A DNA stretch of 64,000 nt from Paraburkholderia sp. ZP32-5 (GTDB lineage Bacteria; Pseudomonadota; Gammaproteobacteria; Burkholderiales; Burkholderiaceae), in NCBI RefSeq assembly GCF_021390495.1, contig NZ_JAJEJP010000002.1, positions 930,001 through 994,000 of the forward strand, in the 5' to 3' direction. The position numbers and the translations under genes are program-made. This document shows, piece by piece, positions 52,792 through 61,115 of the stretch (within the stretch, counting starts at the first letter, position 1; each line of letters opens with the position of its first letter). The notes under the pieces were generated by a model. The model had not been told where the DNA came from and ran no database searches. It worked only from the letters and a program-made list of their open reading frames with translations.

Positions 52792-54444
52792 GTGATACGT
52801 ACGGTCATGGAGCGTTTCGTGGAGCAGAGTCCCGCGGCGGTGATGGCGAGACTGGTGATGCAGTGCGCGTTGCACGCCGAATGGGTCGACGATGCGCTTC
52901 GCGGCGACAGCGATCCGGATGGAGAAGAGACGCGTGAGCTGCTCTGTTCGCAGATCGTCGCGGCCATGGACCTACTCGCTCAGCGCCAGCGTCCGCGCGC
53001 GCCGCAATGGTCGTCGCCTTATGCGCTATCGCAACTCGGGCCGGCGGTCGCGAAGCTGCATGACAGCATGAGCCGGCTGCGTCCGGATTGGGGACGCGCG
53101 CTGCTCAAGGACGGCGTCGGGTTGCTGCTCGGCGGCGGTTCGCGCTTCGGCCGCAGGGGGCAGACATCGGTCGGTGGCTATCAATTGAGAGTGCTGGATG
53201 GCGAGCGCGCATCGTTGAAATGCACGCCGGGTCCGCACGGATGCGTTCACGAAATCGCGACGGACGAGCCGGCCGCCGGCTCGTTCGCGAGGTTGAGAGC
53301 GTTGCCGGTTTATGCGCCGGAGTCGGGCATGATCGTCGATCTGGTGCCGTATGAACGCGGGCAGATTCACGAGCGCGCATTCATTGGATCGCTGCTCGAA
53401 TCGGTCGGCGACAACGAGCTATGGATCGTGCGCGGACGTTTCGGCGCGGACGCGCTGCTTGGCGGCTGGCCGCGCGTAGGCAGCGCGTTCGTCATGCAGG
53501 ATCACGGCTGCGCGCCGGCCTATCAGACGCTCGATGATCCGCAAGATATGGGTGAACTGGACGGTGGACGCGTGTATGAACAGCGGGTCGTGCTCGCCGG
53601 CAATCCGCAGAGTTCGCCGACGTTCCGCCGTATCGAATGGCGTGACGGCAAGGACGGCGAGCAGGCGGCCAGCGCGCTGGCGATGTTGACGAACGTGCCG
53701 GAATCGCGGCTCGGCGCGCATGCGATCGTCGCGTTGCTGCGCATGCAGCCGGAGCGGATCACGTCGCTGTCGATGGACGCGGTGTTCAACGGCGCGGCGC
53801 TCGCCGATGTACCGCCGCGCGCCGCGCTGCTGGCGGCGGCGATTCTGGCGATTGCGCACAACACGCTGGTCGCGATGGTGAATGCGGTCGATGGCGAGCT
53901 GGGGCTCGGTGTGCGCGATATCGAGCGCTTGTGCATCCAGATGGCGTCGGGCGTGTGCGAAACGTACAAGGGCATGATGATCGCGCTGCCGCCGGAGTGC
54001 TGGCGGCGCTACGACCAGATGATCGTGCCCGAGGTCGGCGAGATCGTGCGCTGCCTCGCCGAGCATGTCGATCCGCGTAGCCGGCGCCGGCAGAAGCGCG
54101 ACCGCGCCGCGTCGAAAGCGCAGGAAGAGGGGCGCGCGCTGACGCTCGAACGTCTGCTGTACGGACACGGCGAGACGGTGCTGACAGGCTCGTTCAACAT
54201 GCGCACGATCGCGATGGCGACGCGCGATTTCAGCAGCAATCCGTCGAAGGCACTACGCCACGCGAGCGAGGCGCTCGTGATGGTGACCAAATACAACCGG
54301 CCGATTGCGTTGCTCGTATCGATCGAAGACTGGAACCGGCTGATGCTCGAAGTACGTGAAAGCGGTTTTAGCCGCGGCGGTGACAGCTATATCGCGCCGA
54401 CGCCGATCGTGGATCTGCGTCGCAGTGGTTCTTCGCTGAACTGA
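52792..54444 (+). CDS. Degenerate IS4-type transposase-like protein fused to Phd/YefM domain (PhdA-like)
   Basis: A 550-residue protein starting with GTG at 52792 (GGAG nine bases upstream). Residues about 125-370 follow the order of IS4-type DDE transposases: Leu-Arg-Val-Leu-Asp136-Gly, then Leu-Trp-Ile-Val-Arg214-Gly-Arg-Phe where the second catalytic Asp would stand, then Gly-Arg-Val-Tyr-Glu-Gln-Arg-Val, a Leu-Thr-Asn-Val-Pro segment, and Ala314-x2-Arg317-x3-Glu321 in the place of the Tyr-Arg-Glu signature (Tyr lost, Lys328 replaced by Met). Residues about 470-525 match the Phd/YefM antitoxin fold (Thr-Arg-Asp-Phe-Ser-Ser-Asn-Pro, Val-Thr-Lys-Tyr-Asn-Arg-Pro-Ile-Ala). P. aeruginosa PhdA occupies the same locus. 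No toxin gene and no terminal repeats were seen. The IS4 reading is from motif order only. Confidence 0.65.
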   Translation: MIRTVMERFVEQSPAAVMARLVMQCALHAEWVDDALRGDSDPDGEETRELLCSQIVAAMDLLAQRQRPRAPQWSSPYALSQLGPAVAKLHDSMSRLRPDWGRALLKDGVGLLLGGGSRFGRRGQTSVGGYQLRVLDGERASLKCTPGPHGCVHEIATDEPAAGSFARLRALPVYAPESGMIVDLVPYERGQIHERAFIGSLLESVGDNELWIVRGRFGADALLGGWPRVGSAFVMQDHGCAPAYQTLDDPQDMGELDGGRVYEQRVVLAGNPQSSPTFRRIEWRDGKDGEQAASALAMLTNVPESRLGAHAIVALLRMQPERITSLSMDAVFNGAALADVPPRAALLAAAILAIAHNTLVAMVNAVDGELGLGVRDIERLCIQMASGVCETYKGMMIALPPECWRRYDQMIVPEVGEIVRCLAEHVDPRSRRRQKRDRAASKAQEEGRALTLERLLYGHGETVLTGSFNMRTIAMATRDFSSNPSKALRHASEALVMVTKYNRPIALLVSIEDWNRLMLEVRESGFSRGGDSYIAPTPIVDLRRSGSSLN

Positions 54445-54504
54445 AGTCATCGTCTTCGCCATCGATGCAATAGATCGATGCAATAAGCGCCGCAACGCGG
54501 ACCC

Positions 54505-54547
54505 GCGAGCCTGATTCCTCTCAACACGGATCAGGCTCGCTTTTTTT
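54505..54547 (+). terminator. Rho-independent terminator of Phd-domain gene
   Basis: GCGAGCCTGAT (54505-54515) pairs perfectly with ATCAGGCTCGC (54530-54540) and is followed by seven T residues (54541-54547). It lies 60 bases after the Phd-domain gene and just before the convergent gspK stop. Confidence 0.93.
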
Positions 54548-54554
54548 GAGGGCG

Positions 54555-55556
54555 TTAACCCGCGAGTCGGTGAACCCAGACGACCGACGTCCATGCGAAG
54601 TTGCCGGAGCTATGAAGCCCGATCAGCGTATCGACCCGCATTCTGAGCCTCGGTGATCGAACATGGCAGTGCACGAGGAAATAGCCGCTCGTGACGCCGA
54701 CGATCGCGCCCTCCGGCAGCGTGGCATTCGTGCTGACCGGCAGCAGGATTTCAGCAATATCGGCGGTACTGTTGAAATAGGCGGTGGCACGCCGCTCCAC
54801 CAGCCGCTGTGCCTGCGTGTGCGACAGCGTGGGGATCGCGGCCATCAGTGCCGGCTCCGCTGCGGTGTTGGCATTGACGGTCGTCTGGTCCGGCAGGATC
54901 GTCGCATAGGGCGCGAGCGTCTCGACCGTATGCGCGTCGTAGCCGGGAATGCGCGCGAGGTCGGCGAGCGTCACCGGCTGCAGCGGCCAGTTGCCGCCAC
55001 GGGTGGGCCGCAATGAGTCCACCAGATAGTCGGCGGTTTGCTGCGCGAGTGCCGGTGACAGTCCCAGTCCGGACAGCAGACGCCGATACGCAAGCACGCC
55101 TGGACCATAGGCCGCGTACGGTTGTCCCGGCGACACGCGCGCGACGATGTTCATCACGTTGAACTTCGCCTGCGCGTCTTCGACCTGCCCGGAAATCCAT
55201 GCGCGCGCAAGCTCGCCGTTGACGGCCGCGGCATCGCGCGGCAACAGATCAACGAGCTGAACCTCGCTGACAGGCGACGACCACGCCTGCCCGACATAAG
55301 TGACGTTCGATGACCTCGCATCTTCCCGTACCGTGGCGCGAGCCCACTCGACTGCCGCGCGTTCGACCCACAGCCCCTGAGTGGCGAGCCGCTGATTTTC
55401 CACGTCGTGCGTGGCCACGTGTTGCCGCCATAACACGCTCGCCGCGAGCGCCGCGGCGAGCGCGACGACCAGCAGAACAGTCACGATCGCAATGCCACGC
55501 TGGCGATGCGAGCGGGCGCGAAGAACGCCGACATTGCGACACATGAGCCTGTGCAT
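54555..55556 (-). CDS. gspK: Type II secretion minor pseudopilin GspK
   Basis: A 333-residue GspK from the ATG at 55554-55556; the frame opens with GTG at 55610. The leader ends Gln-Arg-Gly-Ile-Ala-Ile-Val-Thr-Val-Leu-Leu-Val-Val-Ala-Leu, a prepilin signal lacking the +5 Glu, which is characteristic of GspK. The large alpha-helical insert follows, with Ala-Gln-Ala-Lys-Phe-Asn-Val-Met-Asn, Leu-Ala-Arg-Ile-Pro-Gly-Tyr and a Thr-Val-Asn-Ala-Asn-Thr-Ala stretch typical of the family. It caps the pseudopilus tip with GspI and GspJ, which are encoded 39 kb upstream on the other strand. Nothing else of the T2SS is in its transcription unit. Confidence 0.87.
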   Translation of the reverse strand: MHRLMCRNVGVLRARSHRQRGIAIVTVLLVVALAAALAASVLWRQHVATHDVENQRLATQGLWVERAAVEWARATVREDARSSNVTYVGQAWSSPVSEVQLVDLLPRDAAAVNGELARAWISGQVEDAQAKFNVMNIVARVSPGQPYAAYGPGVLAYRRLLSGLGLSPALAQQTADYLVDSLRPTRGGNWPLQPVTLADLARIPGYDAHTVETLAPYATILPDQTTVNANTAAEPALMAAIPTLSHTQAQRLVERRATAYFNSTADIAEILLPVSTNATLPEGAIVGVTSGYFLVHCHVRSPRLRMRVDTLIGLHSSGNFAWTSVVWVHRLAG

Positions 55557-55997
55557 GAGAGGGTCAGCCTGAACGTGAATGAATGAGCGCTGCACTGCGA
55601 ATATTGGCACACGTCGATGACTTTCTGCATGCGTATCGACGACTCATCCACGCAATGTCATAAAAAATGACCTGTTCAAATATAACGATAGGCCACATCA
55701 ATAGACCTACACATTACAGACCAGATCTCAGCCAACTATGCGCGCTGGTTGATATCACCGAATCCGTCATTGAGGGCCGCGAGGGCATGGGCCGCAATCT
55801 CATCGGCATGCCGGCTGCCACGGCATGCAGTGCGATGTCGACGCGTCTTTGTCCGCGCGATGCATAAAAAAGTCTGCGGCTCTCGATACGAGGTTACGTC
55901 TAGTAAGTAAAGGCATCGGCTGCATCGTCGGCCGGTGCGTGCGTCCTGACGCGATGCGATCGCGTGAAGTCGCGCTGGACAACGGAGTAGTTAGCAG
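55557..55997. other. Divergent intergenic region, gspK / TIGR03032 gene
   Basis: A 441-base region, AT-rich at 55640-55740. GTCAT (55657-55661) and ATGAC (55667-55671) face each other around five A residues, a small dyad near the gspK side. No GTCCGTAAC motif and no TGCGGGTT promoter are present. No gene was recognised. Confidence 0.45.
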
Positions 55998-57206
55998 ATG
56001 CACATGCAGGTGCAAACCGCAGATACACACGCAGGCGCAAACGGGTACATGAACGTGGAACAGCGTGCCAATGATCCGGCAGTCAATCCGACGATTGCCG
56101 AAACGGAAGCGAGTCACGGGGATAACGACTCGCCGCTCATCAATCTGCGCGATACGGGCCGCTTTCTGGCGGTGCTCGAATCGCTGCAATGCTCGCTTGC
56201 GATAAGCCGCCGGCCATCCGGTGTCGCGATACTCGGCGTCGACAACGGTGTGCCGACATTGTCGGCCTGTCTGCTGCCGCGCTCGATGGGCATGGCGGTG
56301 TCCGGCAATCGGCTGGCGGTGGCGACGACCCACGAATTGCTGGTGTTTTCGAACGTATCGAACCTCGCACCGCTTTATCCGGTGCGGCCCGATTACTACG
56401 ACGCGATATTCGTGCCGCGTCAGTCGTATTACACGGGCGATCTCGATCTGCATGACATGGCGTTCGAAAAGCAGGTGGTGCTCGCGGTCAACACGCGTTA
56501 CTCGTGCATCAGCGTCATCGACGGGTACTTCAATTTCACGCCGATCTGGCAACCGCCGTTTATTAGCGGATTTGGCCCCGACGATCGCTGCCATCTGAAC
56601 GGTATGGCATTTCACGACGGCAAGGTGCGCTATGCGACCGCACTCGGCCATAGCGACAAACCGTTTGGCTGGCGCAGCGGCATGGCCGATGGCGGGATCC
56701 TCATGGAAGTGCCGTCGGGCCGCATCGTGGCCGCGGGTCTGTCGATGCCGCATTCGCCGAGGCTGATCGATAACCAGTTGTACGTGCTCGAAGGCGGTCG
56801 CGGGCAGGTGCTGCAGCTCGATTCGCAGTCCGGCGCGAAGCGGGTCGTCGCGACGCTGCCCGGTTTCACGCACGGGCTGGCGGAGTACGGCGGCGTGCTG
56901 TTCGTGGGGCTGTCGAGGCTGCGGGACAAGCGCGGTCCTCAAGGCTTGCCGATCGAAGGAGCGGCAGAGCGGCTGGTCGCCGGTGTCGCGGCAATCGATC
57001 GCCGTAGCGGCGAAGTACTGGGCATCCTGCAGTTCTATAACGGCGTCGACGAAGTATTCGATGTGCAGGTGATGCCGGGCATCCGCCGCGCGGAGATTCT
57101 GAGCCCTCAGCAGTGGAGAGAGACGCCATCGATCACGACGATGAAAGGCGGTTTCTGGCAGTCCCGTCCGCGCGAGGAAGACGAAAACGCGCAGCGGGCG
57201 CAGTAA
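55998..57206 (+). CDS. TIGR03032 / DUF4915 family protein
   Basis: A 402-residue protein of the TIGR03032 family (function unknown). Family marks include Arg-Pro-Ser-Gly-Val-Ala-Ile-Leu-Gly, Thr-Gly-Asp-Leu-Asp-Leu-His-Asp-Met, Asn-Thr-Arg-Tyr-Ser-Cys-Ile-Ser-Val, Cys-His-Leu-Asn-Gly-Met-Ala and Met-Pro-His-Ser-Pro-Arg. Repeated short beta-strand blocks suggest a beta-propeller. No signal peptide is visible, so it is probably cytoplasmic. Members often lie near TPR glycosyltransferase and haemagglutinin genes, as here, which hints at a part in modifying or quality-checking the exoprotein (inference). The ATG at 55998 is used; 56050 is an alternative. Confidence 0.78.
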   Translation: MHMQVQTADTHAGANGYMNVEQRANDPAVNPTIAETEASHGDNDSPLINLRDTGRFLAVLESLQCSLAISRRPSGVAILGVDNGVPTLSACLLPRSMGMAVSGNRLAVATTHELLVFSNVSNLAPLYPVRPDYYDAIFVPRQSYYTGDLDLHDMAFEKQVVLAVNTRYSCISVIDGYFNFTPIWQPPFISGFGPDDRCHLNGMAFHDGKVRYATALGHSDKPFGWRSGMADGGILMEVPSGRIVAAGLSMPHSPRLIDNQLYVLEGGRGQVLQLDSQSGAKRVVATLPGFTHGLAEYGGVLFVGLSRLRDKRGPQGLPIEGAAERLVAGVAAIDRRSGEVLGILQFYNGVDEVFDVQVMPGIRRAEILSPQQWRETPSITTMKGGFWQSRPREEDENAQRAQ

Positions 57207-57575
57207 GAATCATCGGTACAAAAAAATTCTGCGGGTTGCGCGAAGTGCCCTCGTCCTTGATATAGAAGCCGGGAAATCTATCGGGCATCAAGGTGAGAGC
57301 GGCGCGAATGTGAATGGATTCTGGACCCAATACGGAGAATCGTTCGCAGCACTGCATTCAGGAATCGGACCGGCACGTGAGCGATGAATTTCACGCTGCC
57401 GGTGGTTCCCGAATGACGCGTCGAGTTGATATGACTCACGTTGGGCGGGGCTTGTCTTCGTCGTTGAGTTAGCTCTACTACGATGCCGTCAAATATCTGA
57501 AACAGGCTTCTGTTAGCTGCGCGCAAGTGCATCGCGCAGAAGTACTGGCGATTTGAAACACAAGGGGAAGGGCGC
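57207..57575 (+). other. Promoter and long 5' leader of tpsB
   Basis: This 369-base gap contains candidate ECF promoter site 3 near its start. The remaining 310 or so bases would be untranslated leader. No open frame with a ribosome site and no known riboswitch fold was recognised; a GGGGAAGGG ribosome site precedes the TpsB ATG. Confidence 0.5.
57230..57258 (+). promoter_or_regulatory. Candidate ECF promoter (site 3) for the TpsB-ExbB-ExbD-TonB-porin run
   Basis: TGCGGGTT (57230-57237), fourteen bases, then CGTCCTT (57252-57258), preceded by a seven-base A-tract as at site 2. It lies 24 bases after the TIGR03032 stop and about 318 bases before the TpsB ATG, giving a long leader. It links the export and energy genes downstream to the sigma factor at 49602. 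Confidence 0.75.
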
Positions 57576-59231
57576 ATGCCGCCGAATGTAGACGGGGATC
57601 AGTACGGACCGGGGCGAATCCGGCTAAGGTGTCTTGCGGGACTCATGGTGGCGGGCGTGGCGAGTTTCTCGGTGCCGGTTCGTGCTCAGGTAGCGGCTGG
57701 CGCCGCGCCGGCCGAGCGCACAGCAGGCGCGGCAGCGGGCATGCCGAGAACATTCGATCTCAATGAATTCATCGTGCGGGGCAATACGGTTCTTCCGGGT
57801 GTCGATATCGAGAAGGCCGTTTATCCGTTCGAAGGTCCGGGCAAAACGCTCGATGATGTCAATGCCGCGCGCGATGCATTACAGAAGGTTTATCAGGACC
57901 GCGGTTATCAATCGGTCGTCGTCGAATTGCCGCAGCAACAAGTAAAGAACGGCGTGATCCTGCTGCAGGTCGTCGAGGCGAAGGTGGGGCGGCTGCGCGT
58001 CGATGGCGCGAAATACAGCTCGCTGCAGAACATCCGCGACGGTGTTCCCGCGCTGGCGGAAGGCACGGTGCCCGACTTTACCGAGGCACAGCAGCAACTG
58101 ACCGATCTGAACCGTTCCGCCGATCGCCAGGTGATTCCAGTGCTGAAGCCGGGCGTGCAGCCGCAAACGGTCGATGTCGATCTGAAGGTCGACGATCATA
58201 GCCCGCTGCACGGCACGTTGGACGTGAACAACGACAACAGCCCGGGCACGACTCCATTGCGCACCAGCGCGACACTCAGCTATTCGAACCTGTGGCAGCT
58301 CGGACACGTGATTTCAGGCACGTATCTGATTGCGCCGCAGCATCCGGACGATGCGCGCGTCTATTCGTTTTCCTATCTCGCGCCGCTGAAGGACTCTCAC
58401 TGGAGCCTGCTCGCTTCGGTCTTGCATTCGGACAGCAACGTCGCATCGGTCGGCGGAACCAACGTACTGGGCAAGGGCACGTCGTTCGGGCTGACCGCGA
58501 TCTACGCGCTGCCGTCGACGGATACCTACGCGCAGTCGGCCAGCGTCGAGATCGATCGCAAGCATTTCGACGAGAACGTCAGTATCGCGGGGCAGCAGTC
58601 CACCGCGCCGCTCACCTATGTGCCGGTCACGTTCTCGTATAACGGCCAGCTCAATCTGAAGAGTTCGCAGACGGCATTCTCGGCGTCGCTGACGACCAAC
58701 ATCCGCGGCATCGGCAGCGATGCGGATGCATGGGACACCAAGCGCTTCAACGCAACGCCGGATTTCGTCTACGGCAAGTTCGACGTCAATCACACGCAGA
58801 ACCTCGCCAACGATATCAACGCGAACGCGCACATCACCGCGCAGCTTGCCAATTCGCCATTGGTGTCGAGCGAGCAGTTCGCCGCGGGCGGCATGAATAG
58901 CGTGCGCGGCTATATGCAGGCCGAGGACACCGCCGACAGCGGCGTGATCGGCTCGCTCGAATTGCGCAGCCCGTCGATCGCGAAGTACCTGAACGGCCGC
59001 GTGAACGAATGGCGTTTCCACGTGTTCGTCGACGCCGCGCATTTGTGGCTGCTGAGTCCGCTGCCGGAACAGACGTCCACGTTCAACCTGCTGAGCGTCG
59101 GCTTTGGCACGCGTATGCAACTGCTCAAGTATGCAAGCGCGGACTTCGAGGCGGGATGGCCATTGAAGCCGGGCGTCTACACGAAACAGTACAGCCCACG
59201 TTTCGACTTCTATGTGCGATTGAGCTTTTGA
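57576..59231 (+). CDS. TpsB-type outer-membrane transporter (ShlB/FhaC/HecB family, PdtB-like)
   Basis: A 551-residue two-partner-secretion pore. The signal peptide of about 35 residues ends Val-Arg-Ala-Gln. Two POTRA domains (about 60-215) include Phe-Ile-Val-Arg-Gly-Asn-Thr-Val-Leu-Pro and Leu-Gln-Val-Val-Glu-Ala-Lys-Val-Gly. A 16-strand barrel carries the conserved loop motif Asn-Ser-Val-Arg-Gly-Tyr near residue 450 and ends in the Phe-Asp-Phe-Tyr-Val-Arg-Leu-Ser-Phe targeting strand. It is the only TpsB in the window and should export the TpsA at 23544, although 21 kb separates them. It is first of a run with the ExbB fusion, ExbD, TonB and a porin. Confidence 0.9.
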   Translation: MPPNVDGDQYGPGRIRLRCLAGLMVAGVASFSVPVRAQVAAGAAPAERTAGAAAGMPRTFDLNEFIVRGNTVLPGVDIEKAVYPFEGPGKTLDDVNAARDALQKVYQDRGYQSVVVELPQQQVKNGVILLQVVEAKVGRLRVDGAKYSSLQNIRDGVPALAEGTVPDFTEAQQQLTDLNRSADRQVIPVLKPGVQPQTVDVDLKVDDHSPLHGTLDVNNDNSPGTTPLRTSATLSYSNLWQLGHVISGTYLIAPQHPDDARVYSFSYLAPLKDSHWSLLASVLHSDSNVASVGGTNVLGKGTSFGLTAIYALPSTDTYAQSASVEIDRKHFDENVSIAGQQSTAPLTYVPVTFSYNGQLNLKSSQTAFSASLTTNIRGIGSDADAWDTKRFNATPDFVYGKFDVNHTQNLANDINANAHITAQLANSPLVSSEQFAAGGMNSVRGYMQAEDTADSGVIGSLELRSPSIAKYLNGRVNEWRFHVFVDAAHLWLLSPLPEQTSTFNLLSVGFGTRMQLLKYASADFEAGWPLKPGVYTKQYSPRFDFYVRLSF

Positions 59232-59297
59232 CGGATTTTTTTCATCGTGCTGTGCCGACGCGTTGCGTACCGGGACAGTTCATTCGGGGAGTGGATT

Positions 59298-61094
59298 GTG
59301 AAGCGAGTCTTGTTCTTAATGATGGCGGTACTGATGGGAGTACTGCCCGGTGTCGCGAATGCCTGGTGGCAGAACGACTGGTCGTATCGCAAGGCGATCA
59401 CGATCGATGCGAGCCCGAAAGGCGCGAATCTGACGGAATCGGCGGGACGTGTGCCGCTTTTGATCCGTCTGCATTCGGGCAACTTCCAGTTCGACGGACT
59501 GGCCGACGGCGGCAGCGACATCCGCTTCGTGGACAGCGATGACAAGACGCCGCTGAACTACCACATCGAGCAGTACGATCCGATGCTCGGCGTCGCGCTG
59601 ATCTGGGTCGATATCCCGAAGATGCCGGCCGGCAGCGCGCAGCAGATCTGGATGTACTACGGCAACAAGAAAGCACCCGACGGCGGCAAGCCGGCTGAGA
59701 CCTTCGACGCCGACTACGCGCTCGTCTATCACTTCAGCGGCACGTCGGGCACGCCGCCGAAAGATGCGACCGCCTATGCGAACAATGCGCAAAACGCACC
59801 GTTCAAAACGGTCGAGGACGGCATCATCGGCCGTGCCGCGCAATTCGACGGCAGCCAGCCGCTGATGTTGCCGGCGAGCCCGTCGCTGAATGTCGCGGCC
59901 GGCGGCAGCTTCTCGTTCAGCGCGTGGGTCAAGCCGTCGGCACTCGCGGCCAACCAGTTGCTGTATAGCCGCCGCGATGGTGCAAACGCATTGCTGATCG
60001 GCCTTGATAACGGTGTGCCGTTTGCCGAGATCGACAACGGCGGCGCGCCGGTTCGCACGCCGGCCTCGCCGGCGGTTGCCGCGAACCAGTGGACCCAGAT
60101 CGGCGTCACGGCCGACGGCAAGAACGTCACGCTGTTCGTGAACGGCAAACAGGTTGCACAAGTCGCGGCCACATTGCCGGCGCTGACGACGGCAGCGGCG
60201 ATCGCCGGTGACGTCACGGGAGCGCCCGCCGGCTTTGCCGGCTTCGCCGGCACGCTCGACGAACTGCGTCTGTCGAAGATCGCGCGCTCGCCGGCGACCT
60301 TCGCGATCGACACGCTCGCGCAGGGCTCCGAATCGAAACTCGTCGCGTACGGCGCCGACGAAAAGCAGTCCGGCTTCGGCTTTGGCTACTTCGGCGTGAT
60401 CGTGCATTCGGTGACGATCGACGCATGGGTGGTGATCGGCATCCTGCTCGTGATGGCGTTCATTTCGTGGGTCGTGATGTGGAGCAAGGCCCGTTACGTC
60501 GGCACCGTCGACAAGGCCAATGCCTATTTCGTCGAACGCTTCCGCCGCGTGGCCGGCCGTCATCTGGTCGGTCTCGCGCATGTCGCCGAGTCGAGCGACG
60601 AAGGCCGGCGTCTGCATCAATCGTCGCTTTATCGCCTGTATAAGTCCGGTGTCGATGAGATTCACAACCGCGTCAACGAAAACGGCCGCACGGTGATCAC
60701 GAGCGAATCGATCGAAGCGATCCGCGCGTCGATGGATGCGACGCTGGTACGCGAAAACCAGCGTCTTTCGAAGTCGATGGTGCTGCTGACGATCGCGATT
60801 TCGGGTGGTCCGTTCCTCGGCCTGCTCGGTACGGTGGTCGGCGTGATGATCACGTTCGCCGCGATCGCGGCAGCCGGCGACGTGAACGTGAACGCGATCG
60901 CACCGGGTATCGCGGCCGCGTTGCTCGCGACCGTCACCGGTCTGTTCGTCGCGATTCCGGCGCTGTTTGGCTACAACTATCTGCTAATCCGCAACAAGAA
61001 CGTGACCGCGAACATGCAGGTGTTCGTCGACGAATTCGTCACGCGTCTCGCGGAAGCGCATCGCAGCCCCGACCACGCGCTCGCCGCGGACTGA
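59298..61094 (+). CDS. DUF2341-LamG-MotA/TolQ/ExbB fusion protein
   Basis: A 598-residue protein from the GTG at 59298, with GGGGAG upstream and a clear signal peptide (ends Ala-Asn-Ala-Trp-Trp); the frame opens at 59247. A periplasmic DUF2341 domain (about 35-130: Ile-Arg-Phe-Val-Asp-Ser-Asp) and a LamG/concanavalin-like domain (about 145-330: Ser-Phe-Ser-Ala-Trp-Val-Lys-Pro) are followed by a transmembrane helix near 375-398. The ExbB-type core (about 440-580) has Leu-Leu-Gly-Thr-Val-Val-Gly-Val-Met-Ile-Thr-Phe. It should form a proton channel with the ExbD encoded next. Joining a carbohydrate-binding-type domain to the channel suggests it senses or grips a glycan or the secreted protein. 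Confidence 0.85.
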   Translation: MKRVLFLMMAVLMGVLPGVANAWWQNDWSYRKAITIDASPKGANLTESAGRVPLLIRLHSGNFQFDGLADGGSDIRFVDSDDKTPLNYHIEQYDPMLGVALIWVDIPKMPAGSAQQIWMYYGNKKAPDGGKPAETFDADYALVYHFSGTSGTPPKDATAYANNAQNAPFKTVEDGIIGRAAQFDGSQPLMLPASPSLNVAAGGSFSFSAWVKPSALAANQLLYSRRDGANALLIGLDNGVPFAEIDNGGAPVRTPASPAVAANQWTQIGVTADGKNVTLFVNGKQVAQVAATLPALTTAAAIAGDVTGAPAGFAGFAGTLDELRLSKIARSPATFAIDTLAQGSESKLVAYGADEKQSGFGFGYFGVIVHSVTIDAWVVIGILLVMAFISWVVMWSKARYVGTVDKANAYFVERFRRVAGRHLVGLAHVAESSDEGRRLHQSSLYRLYKSGVDEIHNRVNENGRTVITSESIEAIRASMDATLVRENQRLSKSMVLLTIAISGGPFLGLLGTVVGVMITFAAIAAAGDVNVNAIAPGIAAALLATVTGLFVAIPALFGYNYLLIRNKNVTANMQVFVDEFVTRLAEAHRSPDHALAAD

Positions 61095-61115
61095 TTAGAG
61101 ACGGAGGAACGTGCG

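Noticed and set aside
52792..54444. An active insertion sequence
   Set aside because: Key catalytic positions are changed, a Phd-type domain is fused at the end, and no terminal inverted repeats or target duplication were seen around the gene.
54550..54566. GCGGGTT on the minus strand near 54560
   Set aside because: It is the end of the gspK coding sequence and no CGWCCTT follows at 14 bases.
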